A DNA stretch of 43,105 nucleotides, taken from assembly GCA_027315385.1 (NCBI GenBank), contig DAHUYD010000128.1, forward strand, positions 1 through 43,105, read 5' to 3'. The notes below the pieces were generated by a model. It did not search any database, was not told the DNA's origin, and was given only the letters and a program-made list of their open reading frames with translations. Every line of letters starts with the position of its first letter. Position 1 is the stretch's first letter. This DNA is from Acidobacterium sp. Its GTDB lineage: Bacteria; Acidobacteriota; Terriglobia; Terriglobales; Acidobacteriaceae. Position numbers and translations under genes: made by a program. Positions 1 to 7,066 of the stretch are shown one piece after another.

Positions 1-1
1 A

Positions 2-1687
2 TGCTGGTACACCTTGTACCCCGGCCACCCCAATACCCGCGTCCAGTCGTTCTCTCCCATCATGGACAAAATAGCCGATACCAGCCCTGGGGCAAAACCC
101 GCCAAAGTCACACCAGACTACACATTCCTGCGCAGAGCCAATCTTTCAAGCCCCTCGGAACCGAACACGCTCAATCCTGCTCAAACGGAATACAGTGCGG
201 ACTACTACCTGAGCGGCGGCTCGCCAACATATTCGAACGCACAATCCGAAATTCAATTGCCTTCGGCGGACTCGGTCACGCAATTCCAATATGACATGGA
301 CGTTTACATAGACAATCCGAACGCGCCTCAGGCTATCGTCTTCGCAATGGGACAGGCGATCAACAATACATATTATCCGTTCCTGTTCCAATGCGACTTC
401 AAAGGAAGCAAGCACTGGAGATTGTGGCAGCCCAGCTCAAGTTGGTATGACACAGGCTATGCTTGCCTCACCTCGCAGTTCCCCGCAAACACATGGGTCC
501 ACCTGTCCTTCAGAATGAACACCGACAACGACGAGCTTAACTATACGTCCATCACGGTTGGATCCACCACTTATTCACTTTCAGCCCCGGGGTTCAGTCC
601 GGCGACTCAGAGCCAAGACAGCATTAATGCGATGTTGGTGTTGGACGGCGATTCCGCGCAGGACCCATACAACGTTTACGTCGATAACATGATCATCTAT
701 AATGCGGCTCCTCCAGCGGGTAGCCCGGTAATGTCTCCCGGCACGCTGGATCTGGGCACCGTCTTCGATGGCAACAGCGCCGCCGCCCGTAGTTTCACGT
801 TGACGAACTCCGGCACTGGCCCGTATAACATCTCGAGCATAACTTCCAACAACTCGCAGATGTTCCCAGTTTCCAATGACTGCGGGAGCAGCCTCCAGCC
901 CGGGGCATACTGTAATATTTCAGTTAGCTTTACCCCGAATGGGACCTATGGGTTGCAATCCGCCGTCATCACTGTCTCGGGAGATTCGACGGTGACAGCG
1001 AATGTAACGGCCAGCGATCTGCAGTCCTCTGCAACACTGTATTCAAATTTGCAGAACGACACATGGTCTGTATGCAATACCAGCTCGTGTGCCGGTGGAA
1101 ACGGCAGTGCGACCAGCACATATTCCTCGAACCAGGCAAGTCCGACCATGAATGGTCAGTACAGCGGTCTTGCAAGCTACAGCGCTGCCTCCGGGTCCAC
1201 CTATTCAAACAGCCGATTCCAGGATGTGAAAGGCGCGCAGGACAGCTATAACATTCTGCAGATGGATGAGGACGTCTACATCTCCGATGTCACTAAGTCA
1301 CAAAACCTACAGTTTGGGGTTGCGCAAACCATCGGCGGTAATTACTATGCTTTCCTCTTGATGTGCGATTTTAAGGGGGGAGGTGTCTGGAGGGTATGGA
1401 ATGTGGCCGCTGGTTCGTGGGTCGCCACGTCAATTCCATGCAAGACATCAACGTTCAATTCCGGGGATTGGACGCACGTGAGCTTTTCAGTGGAGCGGAC
1501 ATCGGGAAATCAGATGCAATATCTTACCTTGTCCGTGGGCAACACCACATACTCGATAAATAGCGCACTCTACAACCCGGCAACCAAGGCGACGGATGAT
1601 ACAGAGGCCCTCTTCCTGGAGGCGGGCGACAAGACCGATGACAGCTATCAGGTGTATTTGTCGAATGTAACAATGAGTCATCAGTAA
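2..1687 (+). CDS. Secreted/surface protein with two LamG-like domains around an ASH (choice-of-anchor D) domain, 5'-partial
   Basis: The reading frame is open to the left edge, so this is the C-terminal part of a larger protein; the TTG at 14 is only the first possible start inside the window. Counting from that TTG, residues about 55-230 and 375-557 are two copies of one beta-sandwich-like domain. They share a Y-F-L-x-x-CDFKG core, a W-R-x-W motif, a W-x-H-[LV]-SF segment and a closing VY[VL][SD]N motif, which suggests a concanavalin/LamG fold. Between them, about 237-335, lies an Ig-like segment with the signs of an ASH/choice-of-anchor D domain (LDLGTVFDG, FTLTNSGTGP, CNISVSFTP). Such architectures are typical of exported binding or adhesion proteins. 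The ligand cannot be read from sequence. No catalytic motif is seen. It lies inside the putative tRNA-bounded island, and its base composition looks less GC-rich than the genes to the right. Confidence 0.7.
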   Translation, partial: CWYTLYPGHPNTRVQSFSPIMDKIADTSPGAKPAKVTPDYTFLRRANLSSPSEPNTLNPAQTEYSADYYLSGGSPTYSNAQSEIQLPSADSVTQFQYDMDVYIDNPNAPQAIVFAMGQAINNTYYPFLFQCDFKGSKHWRLWQPSSSWYDTGYACLTSQFPANTWVHLSFRMNTDNDELNYTSITVGSTTYSLSAPGFSPATQSQDSINAMLVLDGDSAQDPYNVYVDNMIIYNAAPPAGSPVMSPGTLDLGTVFDGNSAAARSFTLTNSGTGPYNISSITSNNSQMFPVSNDCGSSLQPGAYCNISVSFTPNGTYGLQSAVITVSGDSTVTANVTASDLQSSATLYSNLQNDTWSVCNTSSCAGGNGSATSTYSSNQASPTMNGQYSGLASYSAASGSTYSNSRFQDVKGAQDSYNILQMDEDVYISDVTKSQNLQFGVAQTIGGNYYAFLLMCDFKGGGVWRVWNVAAGSWVATSIPCKTSTFNSGDWTHVSFSVERTSGNQMQYLTLSVGNTTYSINSALYNPATKATDDTEALFLEAGDKTDDSYQVYLSNVTMSHQ

Positions 1688-1759
1688 GTCGAAGGCATGC
1701 GCCGGTTTCCGCAACCACGGCACCGGCGCCCGGTTTTAGCGCGGGTGATGCGCTCGTTG

Positions 1760-2134
1760 CTACCGCTGCGTCATCAGCGTTGGAGCAAGATCACAGGCCT
1801 GCACAGAAATCGGCGATCCAGATACAGGAGTCAGCGCATACTGGCCGATCTGATGGACCTGTAGCGTGGATTGAAAGGGGGAGCGCCGCATCTGGCTGCA
1901 TCCAAGCAGAAACGTGCCGTTCGCCGTGAAAGTGATCCCGACGGTGTCCCAGTCGGGATCAAATGGAAGCGGCGGCGCGAGGGATTGGGTTAGGAATCCG
2001 GTGCTTGCATTCATCCGATACGACGTCAGCATGCGATTTCCATTGACGATGGCGACCGTATCAGGTAGATGGGGTACCCGTCGATAATGCCGAATCTGCA
2101 GCACTGACGCCACAGCGCGAATGTCGGGGCATAG
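1760..2134 (-). pseudogene. Decayed C-terminal fragment of a beta-propeller lipoprotein (paralogue of the next gene)
   Basis: About 115 codons align along their whole length with the last ~100 residues of the lipoprotein at 2191-3546. Shared features are a PDT...[VI]NG start, Y-x-x-[EN]AST-G-[YF]L, [GT]FTA[DN]G[NT]FL[LV]GC, an L-x-V-[YH] strand and the closing SGSPISV. A 22-bp stretch coding for that closing motif is identical in both copies. There is no N-terminal propeller, linker or signal peptide, and the frame is closed by a TAG about 60 bases upstream of the GTG at 2113. I therefore read it as the remnant of a tandem duplication rather than a working gene. A short expressed protein starting at that GTG cannot be excluded. 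Confidence 0.65.
1801..1822. repeat. 22-bp direct repeat, copy 1 (copy 2 at 2202-2223)
   Basis: GCACAGAAATCGGCGATCCA followed by GA occurs identically here and at 2202-2223, 401 bases apart. Both copies code on the minus strand for the closing SGSPISV motif of the lipoprotein and of its decayed copy. The repeat therefore records a gene duplication and need not be an independent mobile repeat. Confidence 0.85.
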
Positions 2135-2190
2135 TCTAGGACGAGAAAACGGCTTCTAATTGCTGCTTCAGCAGTAGTGGAGGGACACAA

Positions 2191-3546
2191 TCAACAGTTC
2201 GGCACAGAAATCGGCGATCCAGAGAGATGAATCAGCGAATTATTACTTATCCGATAGACCTCTAGTACATACTGCGGCGGAGGAGCTGTGGCCGGATCGG
2301 CACATCCGACCAGAAAATTGCCGTCCGCTGTGAAGCCGAGTGATTGGGGATTCAATGCGAGTTGCTGCTCCAGAATTTCACTTAGGTATCCGGTGCTTGC
2401 CTCCACCTGATACAACGTCACGACGCCGGTTTCTCCATTGATAGCGGCGACCTTGTCGCCTGCGGTATCCGGAACGGCGGCTACCATCCCATCTGGAGAT
2501 CCGATATCAGTTTCGCTCGTGACCTGAATTCCCGACTGGGTAACCCGAAGGGTATCGAGCAGGCCGTTCGATTCATTCATGGCGACGAGGTAGGACCCTT
2601 GCAGGGCTTCGACTGCGTCGTAGTACGTTCCGTGTGGATCACTGACAACGTTCGAGAGAAGCGCGCCCGAGGATGGATCTCGTTGTTCGCAAGAAATCGG
2701 ACCGCCTGCTGTTCCGGGACCTTCGAATGGGGTAAAGCATGTCCAAGCGCCGTTCTGAGTGACAACTATGTTCCCATACGCACTGGTCGAATATGGGAAG
2801 GGGGAGCCTGGCAACTCCGAGAACGTCCCGTCTTGCGGATTGATCTTGTATCCATACAATTGGGATATTTCATAAGTGTTCGAGGGAAGATAAGTATACA
2901 GATACCCTGCCGCGGCATCGATAATCTCAATGTCACCACTCAGCGGTATCGCACGCGAGTTCGTCAGTGCTCCTGAAGCAGGATCGATCTTCCAGGCGGT
3001 CACACTATCCCCTTGCTGTGAAGAGGAGGTATAGACAAATCCAGACGACCTGAAAAATGAGTACGAGGCATTGGAGGTCGAACCCAGCGAATAAGGGCTC
3101 CCCGGAACCAGCGACACTCCATTGGGGTCGATGGCAATTCCGCTCAGTTGCGACGAATTCGAACCAAGGACGTAGTAAAACTGAGGGCTGCCTGAGCCTG
3201 AACCGCCAGAACCGCCGCTGCCACCCGATCCAGAGCCGCCAGAGCCGGAACCACCAGAGCCACCAGACCCACCCGAACCAGATCCGCCGCTCCCGGAACC
3301 CCCTGAACCAGACCCACCGGAACCGCCGCTGCCGGAGCCACCCGAGCCAGAGCCGCCGGAGCCGGAACCACCGCTGCCGCCAGAGCCGGAACTACCGCTG
3401 GCCGGTCCACCATTGCCCGTAGACGAATGGTTCACAGTCGTCGCGCCGCACCCCACAACCCAGGCCACCAGCGCCACGCAGCAAATGAGAGCTAAACCTC
3501 TGACAACCGGATGATAATGGCATCGAGCGGATGAATCGGTTTCCAT
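2191..3546 (-). CDS. Lipoprotein with Gly/Ser tether and lactonase/YncE-like beta-propeller
   Basis: The ATG at 3546 is preceded by GGAGGGGGCG, a strong ribosome-binding site, so I prefer it to the longer frame opening at 3612; the protein is then 451 residues. Residues 15-33 form a hydrophobic signal ending in the lipobox VVGC, with Cys33 as lipidation site. Residues about 44-120 are almost pure Gly and Ser. The rest has repeated blade-like units with SGSPxS/[VL]PGSP and FTADG-type motifs, as in 6-phosphogluconolactonase/YncE-like propellers that are abundant in Acidobacteriota. The architecture suggests a propeller held away from the membrane on a flexible tether, binding an unknown ligand. 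No lactonase catalytic residues can be assigned. A degraded copy of its C-terminus lies directly downstream. Confidence 0.75.
   Translation of the reverse strand: METDSSARCHYHPVVRGLALICCVALVAWVVGCGATTVNHSSTGNGGPASGSSGSGGSGGSGSGGSGSGGSGSGGSGGSGSGGSGSGGSGSGGSGGSGGSGSGGSGSGGSGGSGGSGSGSPQFYYVLGSNSSQLSGIAIDPNGVSLVPGSPYSLGSTSNASYSFFRSSGFVYTSSSQQGDSVTAWKIDPASGALTNSRAIPLSGDIEIIDAAAGYLYTYLPSNTYEISQLYGYKINPQDGTFSELPGSPFPYSTSAYGNIVVTQNGAWTCFTPFEGPGTAGGPISCEQRDPSSGALLSNVVSDPHGTYYDAVEALQGSYLVAMNESNGLLDTLRVTQSGIQVTSETDIGSPDGMVAAVPDTAGDKVAAINGETGVVTLYQVEASTGYLSEILEQQLALNPQSLGFTADGNFLVGCADPATAPPPQYVLEVYRISNNSLIHLSGSPISVPNC
3187..3399. repeat. Gly/Ser-coding minisatellite
   Basis: About 210 bases consist of degenerate tandem units coding, on the minus strand, for GSGGS/GGSGS. 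The units mix AGCC, ACC, TCC and GCC variants in the third positions and period about 15 to 30 bases. Such an array could change length by slippage, which would alter the tether of the lipoprotein without changing its reading frame. Confidence 0.85.
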
Positions 3547-3903
3547 CGCCCCCTCCGATTCAATCTGATTCACAGGTACAAAAGATGGGCTGCCTGTAAT
3601 CTGTTTATCCACTCACTTGGTAAGGGTATGATTAACTGCCCCCGCCGAAGCTTGCCCCATCGCAATTCTGAGAGGCCTCAGCGGCATGGGGTGTTTCCTT
3701 GATGCGGTCCGTGACCGACTACAGAGTTCTGGGGGAAAGCCGAGGGTGCTGGTGATGAGGCAATAGTGGGAGATCTCATCGATCTCCGCAAGGGCACAAA
3801 ACGGGCCTAGAAAGGGCACAAAATCAGGAATCCTGCACTGCTTACAAGGACTTCTGCGGCGGCTAAGGTCTTGTAAGTGTTTGTATTGCTTAACGTTCGC
3901 CGA
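3547..3903. other. Non-coding stretch between the lipoprotein gene and the tRNA fragment
   Basis: About 350 bases hold no convincing gene; a 68-codon minus-strand frame here has no recognisable content. Visible elements are two AGGGCACAAAA direct repeats at 3791 and 3813, and an imperfect inverted repeat at 3841-3877 (CTTACAA...TTGTAAG with one bulged base) followed by a T-rich stretch, which could act as a terminator. The stretch adjoins the tRNA fragment, where integrase or excisionase binding sites would be expected. Confidence 0.5.
3791..3823. repeat. Pair of AGGGCACAAAA direct repeats, 22-bp period
   Basis: The 11-base motif AGGGCACAAAA occurs at 3791-3801 and again at 3813-3823. The start-to-start distance of 22 bases equals about two helical turns. 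It lies about 80-110 bases left of the tRNA 3'-half. Arm-type sites of tyrosine integrases are short direct repeats placed like this on the element side of the core site. That role is inference. Confidence 0.5.
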
Positions 3904-3948
3904 TTGACACGGTAGAGGTCAGGAGTTCGAGTCTCCTCGTGCCTACCA
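3904..3948 (+). tRNA. 3' half of a tRNA-Val(GAC)-like gene: probable attachment-site remnant
   Basis: The stretch runs from an anticodon-loop-like TTGACAC (anticodon GAC, Val) through a variable loop AGGTC and a perfect T arm (AGGAG, loop TTCGAGT, CTCCT) to the 3' acceptor strand CGTGCCT, discriminator A and encoded CCA. The sequence upstream does not pair with the anticodon or acceptor 3' strands, so the 5' half is absent and this is not a functional tRNA. A 3'-half duplicate starting at the anticodon loop is the classic trace of tyrosine-integrase insertion into a tRNA gene. By that model the intact tRNA lies to the left outside the window, and the element occupies the DNA left of 3904. Assignment to Val rests on the loop only. 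Confidence 0.7.
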
Positions 3949-4009
3949 TAAAGCCCCTGGACAATTTGCGTCCCTTTCGCCATGTCTTACATGGTATGAG
4001 CTGGCGTAG

Positions 4010-4456
4010 CTGCCCTGGATTGCGTGGCAGAACGGTAGTCGTACCCAGCAGCAAGCCTTCGATGCGCACCTTGCAAATCCGCAGGACCTCAACATGTATT
4101 CCTATGTGCTGAACAACCCATTGAGCAAGACCGATCCAACGGGCATGAATGCCTGCGGCACGAGCAATAAAGATTCGAGATGCACGGTGACGGTCACGCT
4201 GCAAGATCGAAATAAAGTCAACGGGCACTATAGCGACCAATTTTCTAATCTGAAGGGAAACCTCCTTGACGTTGCTCCAGCGCAGGTAACGAATCTTGTT
4301 GCATTTTCGCCTACGATTCGGGTGCGGAAGGTAGGGGACAAGCTGGTCGTAGAAGCCGAGAATGGCACATGGAGCGTGGCCGACCCAGATGAGCATCCCA
4401 GTGTCCGCATCCTCTCCACTTGGACGGATGCACAGGTGCCCGCACCCTGTCGGTAG
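4010..4456 (+). pseudogene. RHS repeat-associated core C-terminal fragment with short tip
   Basis: The frame is open from 4010, just after a TAG at 4007; the first ATG is at 4094. It reads through a typical end of an RHS core (NPQDLNMYSYVLNNPLSKTDPTG, of which the conserved part is Y-x-YV-x-NNP...DPTG) and continues for about 105 residues of variable tip. RHS proteins are large secreted or surface proteins, and their tips are polymorphic toxins or effectors. Here the large N-terminal repeat region is missing, so this is a displaced or truncated tip with no secretion signal. I do not recognise the tip fold. It lies immediately right of the tRNA fragment, in a stretch full of decayed mobile genes. 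Confidence 0.55.
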
Positions 4457-4556
4457 TCGTCGCAGGCGACGGCGGGCCTGTGGCGCGTCAGCCCGGCTGA
4501 ATCTGGTGTCGTGGCAGCCCTGAAATCCTGCGCGGAGCCAGCATCCGAAAGACAAC

Positions 4557-4652
4557 GCCGCTAAAGCGGCGGCAGTAGGCTGACACGTCATGTATGAAAG
4601 CGCCGCTCCATGTCAAGTGTGTTTTTAACCAGATTGCCGCCGCAGGCGGCAA
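4557..4652. repeat. Two short perfect hairpins, REP-like
   Basis: GCCGCT-AA-AGCGGC at 4557-4570 and TTGCCGCC-GCA-GGCGGCAA at 4634-4652 are perfect stems with two- and three-base loops. They bracket the 3' end of the IS110-like remnant. They may be repetitive extragenic palindromes or ends of the decayed element. No other copy was noticed in the window. Confidence 0.4.
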
Positions 4653-4878
4653 GGGATATCCTGGGCACGCCGAGGCGAGGGTGTGTCGGGGAGGCCAGAG
4701 AGGCGTCGGAGCAATTTTTCTTTTTGTGACTGCCGCGGTACGCGTGCAAGCGCACGGCGCATGTGGCGGCTTCGATGAAGCCCCAGCGCAGGTAGCGGTT
4801 GACGTGGGGGTTGGTGTGGCCGAGAACCGTGTGTCCGCCGCTGGAGTAAACCGTGAGCGCTATCTGGACCCCATCTTG
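4590..4878 (-). pseudogene. Possible IS110-family transposase C-terminal remnant
   Basis: On the minus strand, about 50 codons (4878 down to 4729) read ALTVYSSGG, then H-T-x-x-G-H-T-x-P-x-V-NRYLRWGFIEAA, which follows the pattern of the C-terminal domain of IS110/IS116/IS902 transposases (SSGG...G.T...N.YL.WA..EAA). After that the match fades, and no DEDD catalytic N-terminal domain is present. I read it as a small relic. The similarity is by eye only, and the family assignment is moderate at best. Confidence 0.4.
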
Positions 4879-4910
4879 ATCGGCGGAGCACGAAGCTCCA
4901 CTCTTGAGGG

Positions 4911-5120
4911 ATGAGACGACGCAAGTCGGAAGCGTGGACGAAGTGGCGTGGGTTGGTTGCTGAGCAGGGTCTGAGCAGTCAGAGCGTAGCGGCCTTTTGC
5001 CGTGAACGGGGCTTGAAGAGCGGGCAGTTTTTCGCCTGGAAGAAAGGGAAGCAGACGAGATGCGATGCCCCACAGCGAATTTTGCTCAGAGACTTAGCTG
5101 GTCCTATAGCGCCGGGTTAG
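4911..5120 (+). pseudogene. IS66-family TnpA-like accessory protein, truncated
   Basis: The 69-codon frame begins at the ATG at 4911 and matches the N-terminal helix-turn-helix part of IS66 TnpA/Orf1 proteins: KW-R-x-LVAEQ, then S-x-Q-SVAAFCRERGL followed by FFAWKK. Full-length relatives are longer, and in an intact IS66 they are followed by TnpB and the TnpC transposase, which are absent here. The frame loses similarity after about residue 47 and soon ends. It is an IS66 fragment, in line with the other decayed mobile pieces around it. Confidence 0.6.
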
Positions 5121-5154
5121 GTCGAGAAACAGCCGGCGCCGTCGCAGTTCGGGT

Positions 5155-5982
5155 TCAGATGCCATACTTCTCGTCCAGGAATATGCGGACCGGCTTCGGC
5201 AGCGTGACGCCGATCTCCTGCCAGGTGAGGATTCCCAGCCGGGTTCGCAGCGAACTGTCAGTCACCGCGCGCATGACTTCGAACCAGCGGTCAATCAGAT
5301 CCGGTCGGCGCCCGTCGCAGAAGACACAGAACGAACCGCCTGTTGAACGGGCAGCCAGTACTCCGCGAATTAGCTGCCACGAGTGGACGACGCAGTTGCG
5401 GATGGGCAGCAGATCCGTGTCGAATATGTCGTTAAGGTCGCGATAGCGGGAGAGCAGCCGCAGCGGCGCGCGCTGGAAATCGGCTTCCGTCAGCTTGGCT
5501 TCAACCAGCAGCGAGCCGAGCCTCATGTCGATCTCCGTTCGATCGGCACGGTTGTTCGACAGCGGGATCGCGGGACGGAAGCCGAACTCCGGCGACAGGC
5601 CTGGTTCGATGCCCAGCAAAGTACACACCGGCTTGCGGCTCAGTACCCGTGGATAGCAGAAGATGTTCATCAGCAGGGCGTCGGAACTGGTGGCGCAATC
5701 CAGCTCAAAGCGCCGTCTATCCTGCGCGCGCGGGACATATCGGCTGGCGGTATAGCTCTTGGTGAGGCGCTTTTGCCATGCAGGATTTCCATTGATCCTT
5801 GACCACGATGCCGGCAGGAAGTTCCCGTGGACCCCGTCCGTGTGAGAGAAAATGACGCTTGCCGCCGGCCCCCACGAGGTTTCGTGGCTATAGTGCCGGC
5901 CGCGCACAAGATTGCGGGCGCTGATTTCCCGTCGCAACTGGGTTGCGCTCAAATGTTCGCTCCGCTGCATCGCTCGCGTCAT
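5155..5982 (-). CDS. PD-(D/E)XK nuclease-like protein (PGN_0703-type putative restriction endonuclease)
   Basis: The 275-residue protein carries the pattern of a PD-(D/E)XK nuclease core: TEID at 149-152, then VEAK at 160-163, giving Asp152 and Glu161-x-Lys163 as likely metal and catalytic residues. Just before it, FELDCATSSDALLMNIF (92-108) resembles the SS-x-ALxxN signature of the PGN_0703 family of solitary putative restriction endonucleases. A cysteine pair FCVFCDG follows near residue 220. Enzyme activity and target are unknown. No partner methyltransferase is seen. Two more minus-strand genes, a CxxC protein and a basic protein, lie directly upstream and may share its transcription, with gaps of 129 and 198 bases. 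It sits right of the tRNA-bounded island, in an accessory stretch. Confidence 0.6.
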   Translation of the reverse strand: MTRAMQRSEHLSATQLRREISARNLVRGRHYSHETSWGPAASVIFSHTDGVHGNFLPASWSRINGNPAWQKRLTKSYTASRYVPRAQDRRRFELDCATSSDALLMNIFCYPRVLSRKPVCTLLGIEPGLSPEFGFRPAIPLSNNRADRTEIDMRLGSLLVEAKLTEADFQRAPLRLLSRYRDLNDIFDTDLLPIRNCVVHSWQLIRGVLAARSTGGSFCVFCDGRRPDLIDRWFEVMRAVTDSSLRTRLGILTWQEIGVTLPKPVRIFLDEKYGI

Positions 5983-6111
5983 CGTGGATCTGCTTCGTGC
6001 CCATCTGATGGCTCAAGGGCTATCAGCCCCTGATGAGCCCAGGCAATCGAAGTCGTGACACCTTGTACTACGAGGCCAAAAGGCGCGATGGCGCGCATCG
6101 TCGTCGCCGGG

Positions 6112-6504
6112 CTATCTCGCACCTTTCAGCCTGCGATACTGCTCCTCGGTCAGATCGAGCCAGATTCCACCCCGGCCCATGTCGATGGCGCGCTGCAACG
6201 CCTGGCGGCCTTCGAGATTCAGCTTGTAGCCGCCGCGCTCCGCGATTTCAAACAGCTTCTTCTGAGCTATAAGATTCAGGCGGACAGGAATCGGCGTCTT
6301 CAAGTCCTCCTCGAGAAACTGGCAATGCCAGCCGCTCTGGGTTTGAAACGACATGTAGACGCGACGCGGAGGTTTCCTCTGCCCGGCACAGCGGGCGCAG
6401 AGCTGTTCACCCGGCTGGTGCGGCGGCGGCAGAGATACCCGGCACAAGGCACATACCTTGCCGGCGAGACGCATGCGTAATGAGGAGGCCCGTTCTCCAC
6501 CCAT
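6112..6504 (-). CDS. Small protein with CxxC...CxxC zinc-ribbon-like motif
   Basis: This 130-residue protein has the cysteine pattern CALC-x14-CARC (residues about 18-39), which could bind zinc. A C-terminal part of about 80 residues follows with clear secondary-structure periodicity (PVRLNLIAQKKLFEIAERG, ending in WLDLTEEQYRRLKG). I do not recognise the family. A later in-frame ATG at 6474 is an alternative start, since neither has a strong ribosome-binding site. The gene lies 129 bases upstream of the nuclease-like gene in the same direction. Confidence 0.55.
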   Translation of the reverse strand: MGGERASSLRMRLAGKVCALCRVSLPPPHQPGEQLCARCAGQRKPPRRVYMSFQTQSGWHCQFLEEDLKTPIPVRLNLIAQKKLFEIAERGGYKLNLEGRQALQRAIDMGRGGIWLDLTEEQYRRLKGAR

Positions 6505-6702
6505 GCGGGTAGTCTACCGCCGACTTCGCTTTTTGTTCTCCACAGCCGCAAAGGCTCAAGAGCCTTAGCTTTCTGCAGAGTGGGCCGTCGCCCCGTGAGC
6601 CGTTGCCGCCGAGAGGCAGGCGTGGAGGGAGACCGGGAAAGAAAGTGAGAAGGAATCTCGCCAGCCTGAACTGGCCGCGATGGGGCGAGTTTTACGGACG
6701 TG

Positions 6703-6969
6703 CTACTTTCCGTTCTTTTCCTTCTTCAGTTTGGCCCAGCGGGCCTTCTGGGCGGCGGCGATGCGAGCCCGGCCAGCGGCGCTGAGCTTCCGGCGCTTCC
6801 TGGGAGCCGGGGTTTCGCCCGCGCCGAAGGGGAAAGTTGTGGCTGGAGCGGTCGCGGCGCGGGGCCCGCGAGGCGCTCGGCCAGTGCGGTGATCGGCAAG
6901 AAGGTTACGGACCTGCTGAAGGCGGCTGATTTCTTCGTTGATAGCTGTCAGTATCTCTGAGGTTTGCAC
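6703..6969 (-). CDS. Small basic coiled-coil/alanine-lysine-rich protein, possibly nucleic-acid binding
   Basis: The start is the GTG at 6969, preceded by AGGAG at good spacing. The 88 residues have three parts: an amphipathic helix of about 27 residues (ILTAINEEISRLQQVRNLL), a Pro/Ala/Thr linker, and a strongly basic tail (RKRRKLSAAGRARIAAAQ, then KARWAKLKKEK). Short proteins ending in such an AAGRxRIAxAQxxRWA motif seem frequent in Acidobacteriota. The tail suggests DNA or RNA binding, but no function is established. It heads the minus-strand trio with the CxxC protein and the nuclease-like protein. Confidence 0.6.
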   Translation of the reverse strand: MQTSEILTAINEEISRLQQVRNLLADHRTGRAPRGPRAATAPATTFPFGAGETPAPRKRRKLSAAGRARIAAAQKARWAKLKKEKNGK

Positions 6970-7024
6970 GTTCTATTCTCCTTGCTGTCATTCTATCGGA
7001 TGCTGAGCCTCAGAAGATGGACCT

Positions 7025-7046
7025 GCCGGCAGATCAAACTGCCGGC
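7025..7046 (-). terminator. Stem-loop after the TonB-dependent receptor gene
   Basis: GCCGGCAG-ATCAAA-CTGCCGGC forms a perfect 8-bp stem with a 6-base loop, 21 bases past the receptor's stop codon on the minus strand. There is no U-run, so termination may be weak or the stem may protect the mRNA 3' end. The two arms also form a 16-bp near-direct repeat. Confidence 0.45.
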
Positions 7047-7066
7047 GGATCGAATTGGGTGCTTCT

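Noticed and set aside
3187-3399. CRISPR-like array suspected from regular repeats
   Set aside because: The units are contiguous, degenerate and code for Gly/Ser; there are no spacers.
3613-3819. Minus-strand frame of 68 codons upstream of the lipoprotein gene
   Set aside because: No recognisable content or ribosome-binding site; overlaps the likely promoter region of the lipoprotein gene.
3890-4591. Long minus-strand frame of 233 codons ending in GTRRLELLTS
   Set aside because: That ending is the antisense translation of the tRNA fragment, and the rest is antisense to the RHS fragment. No family features.
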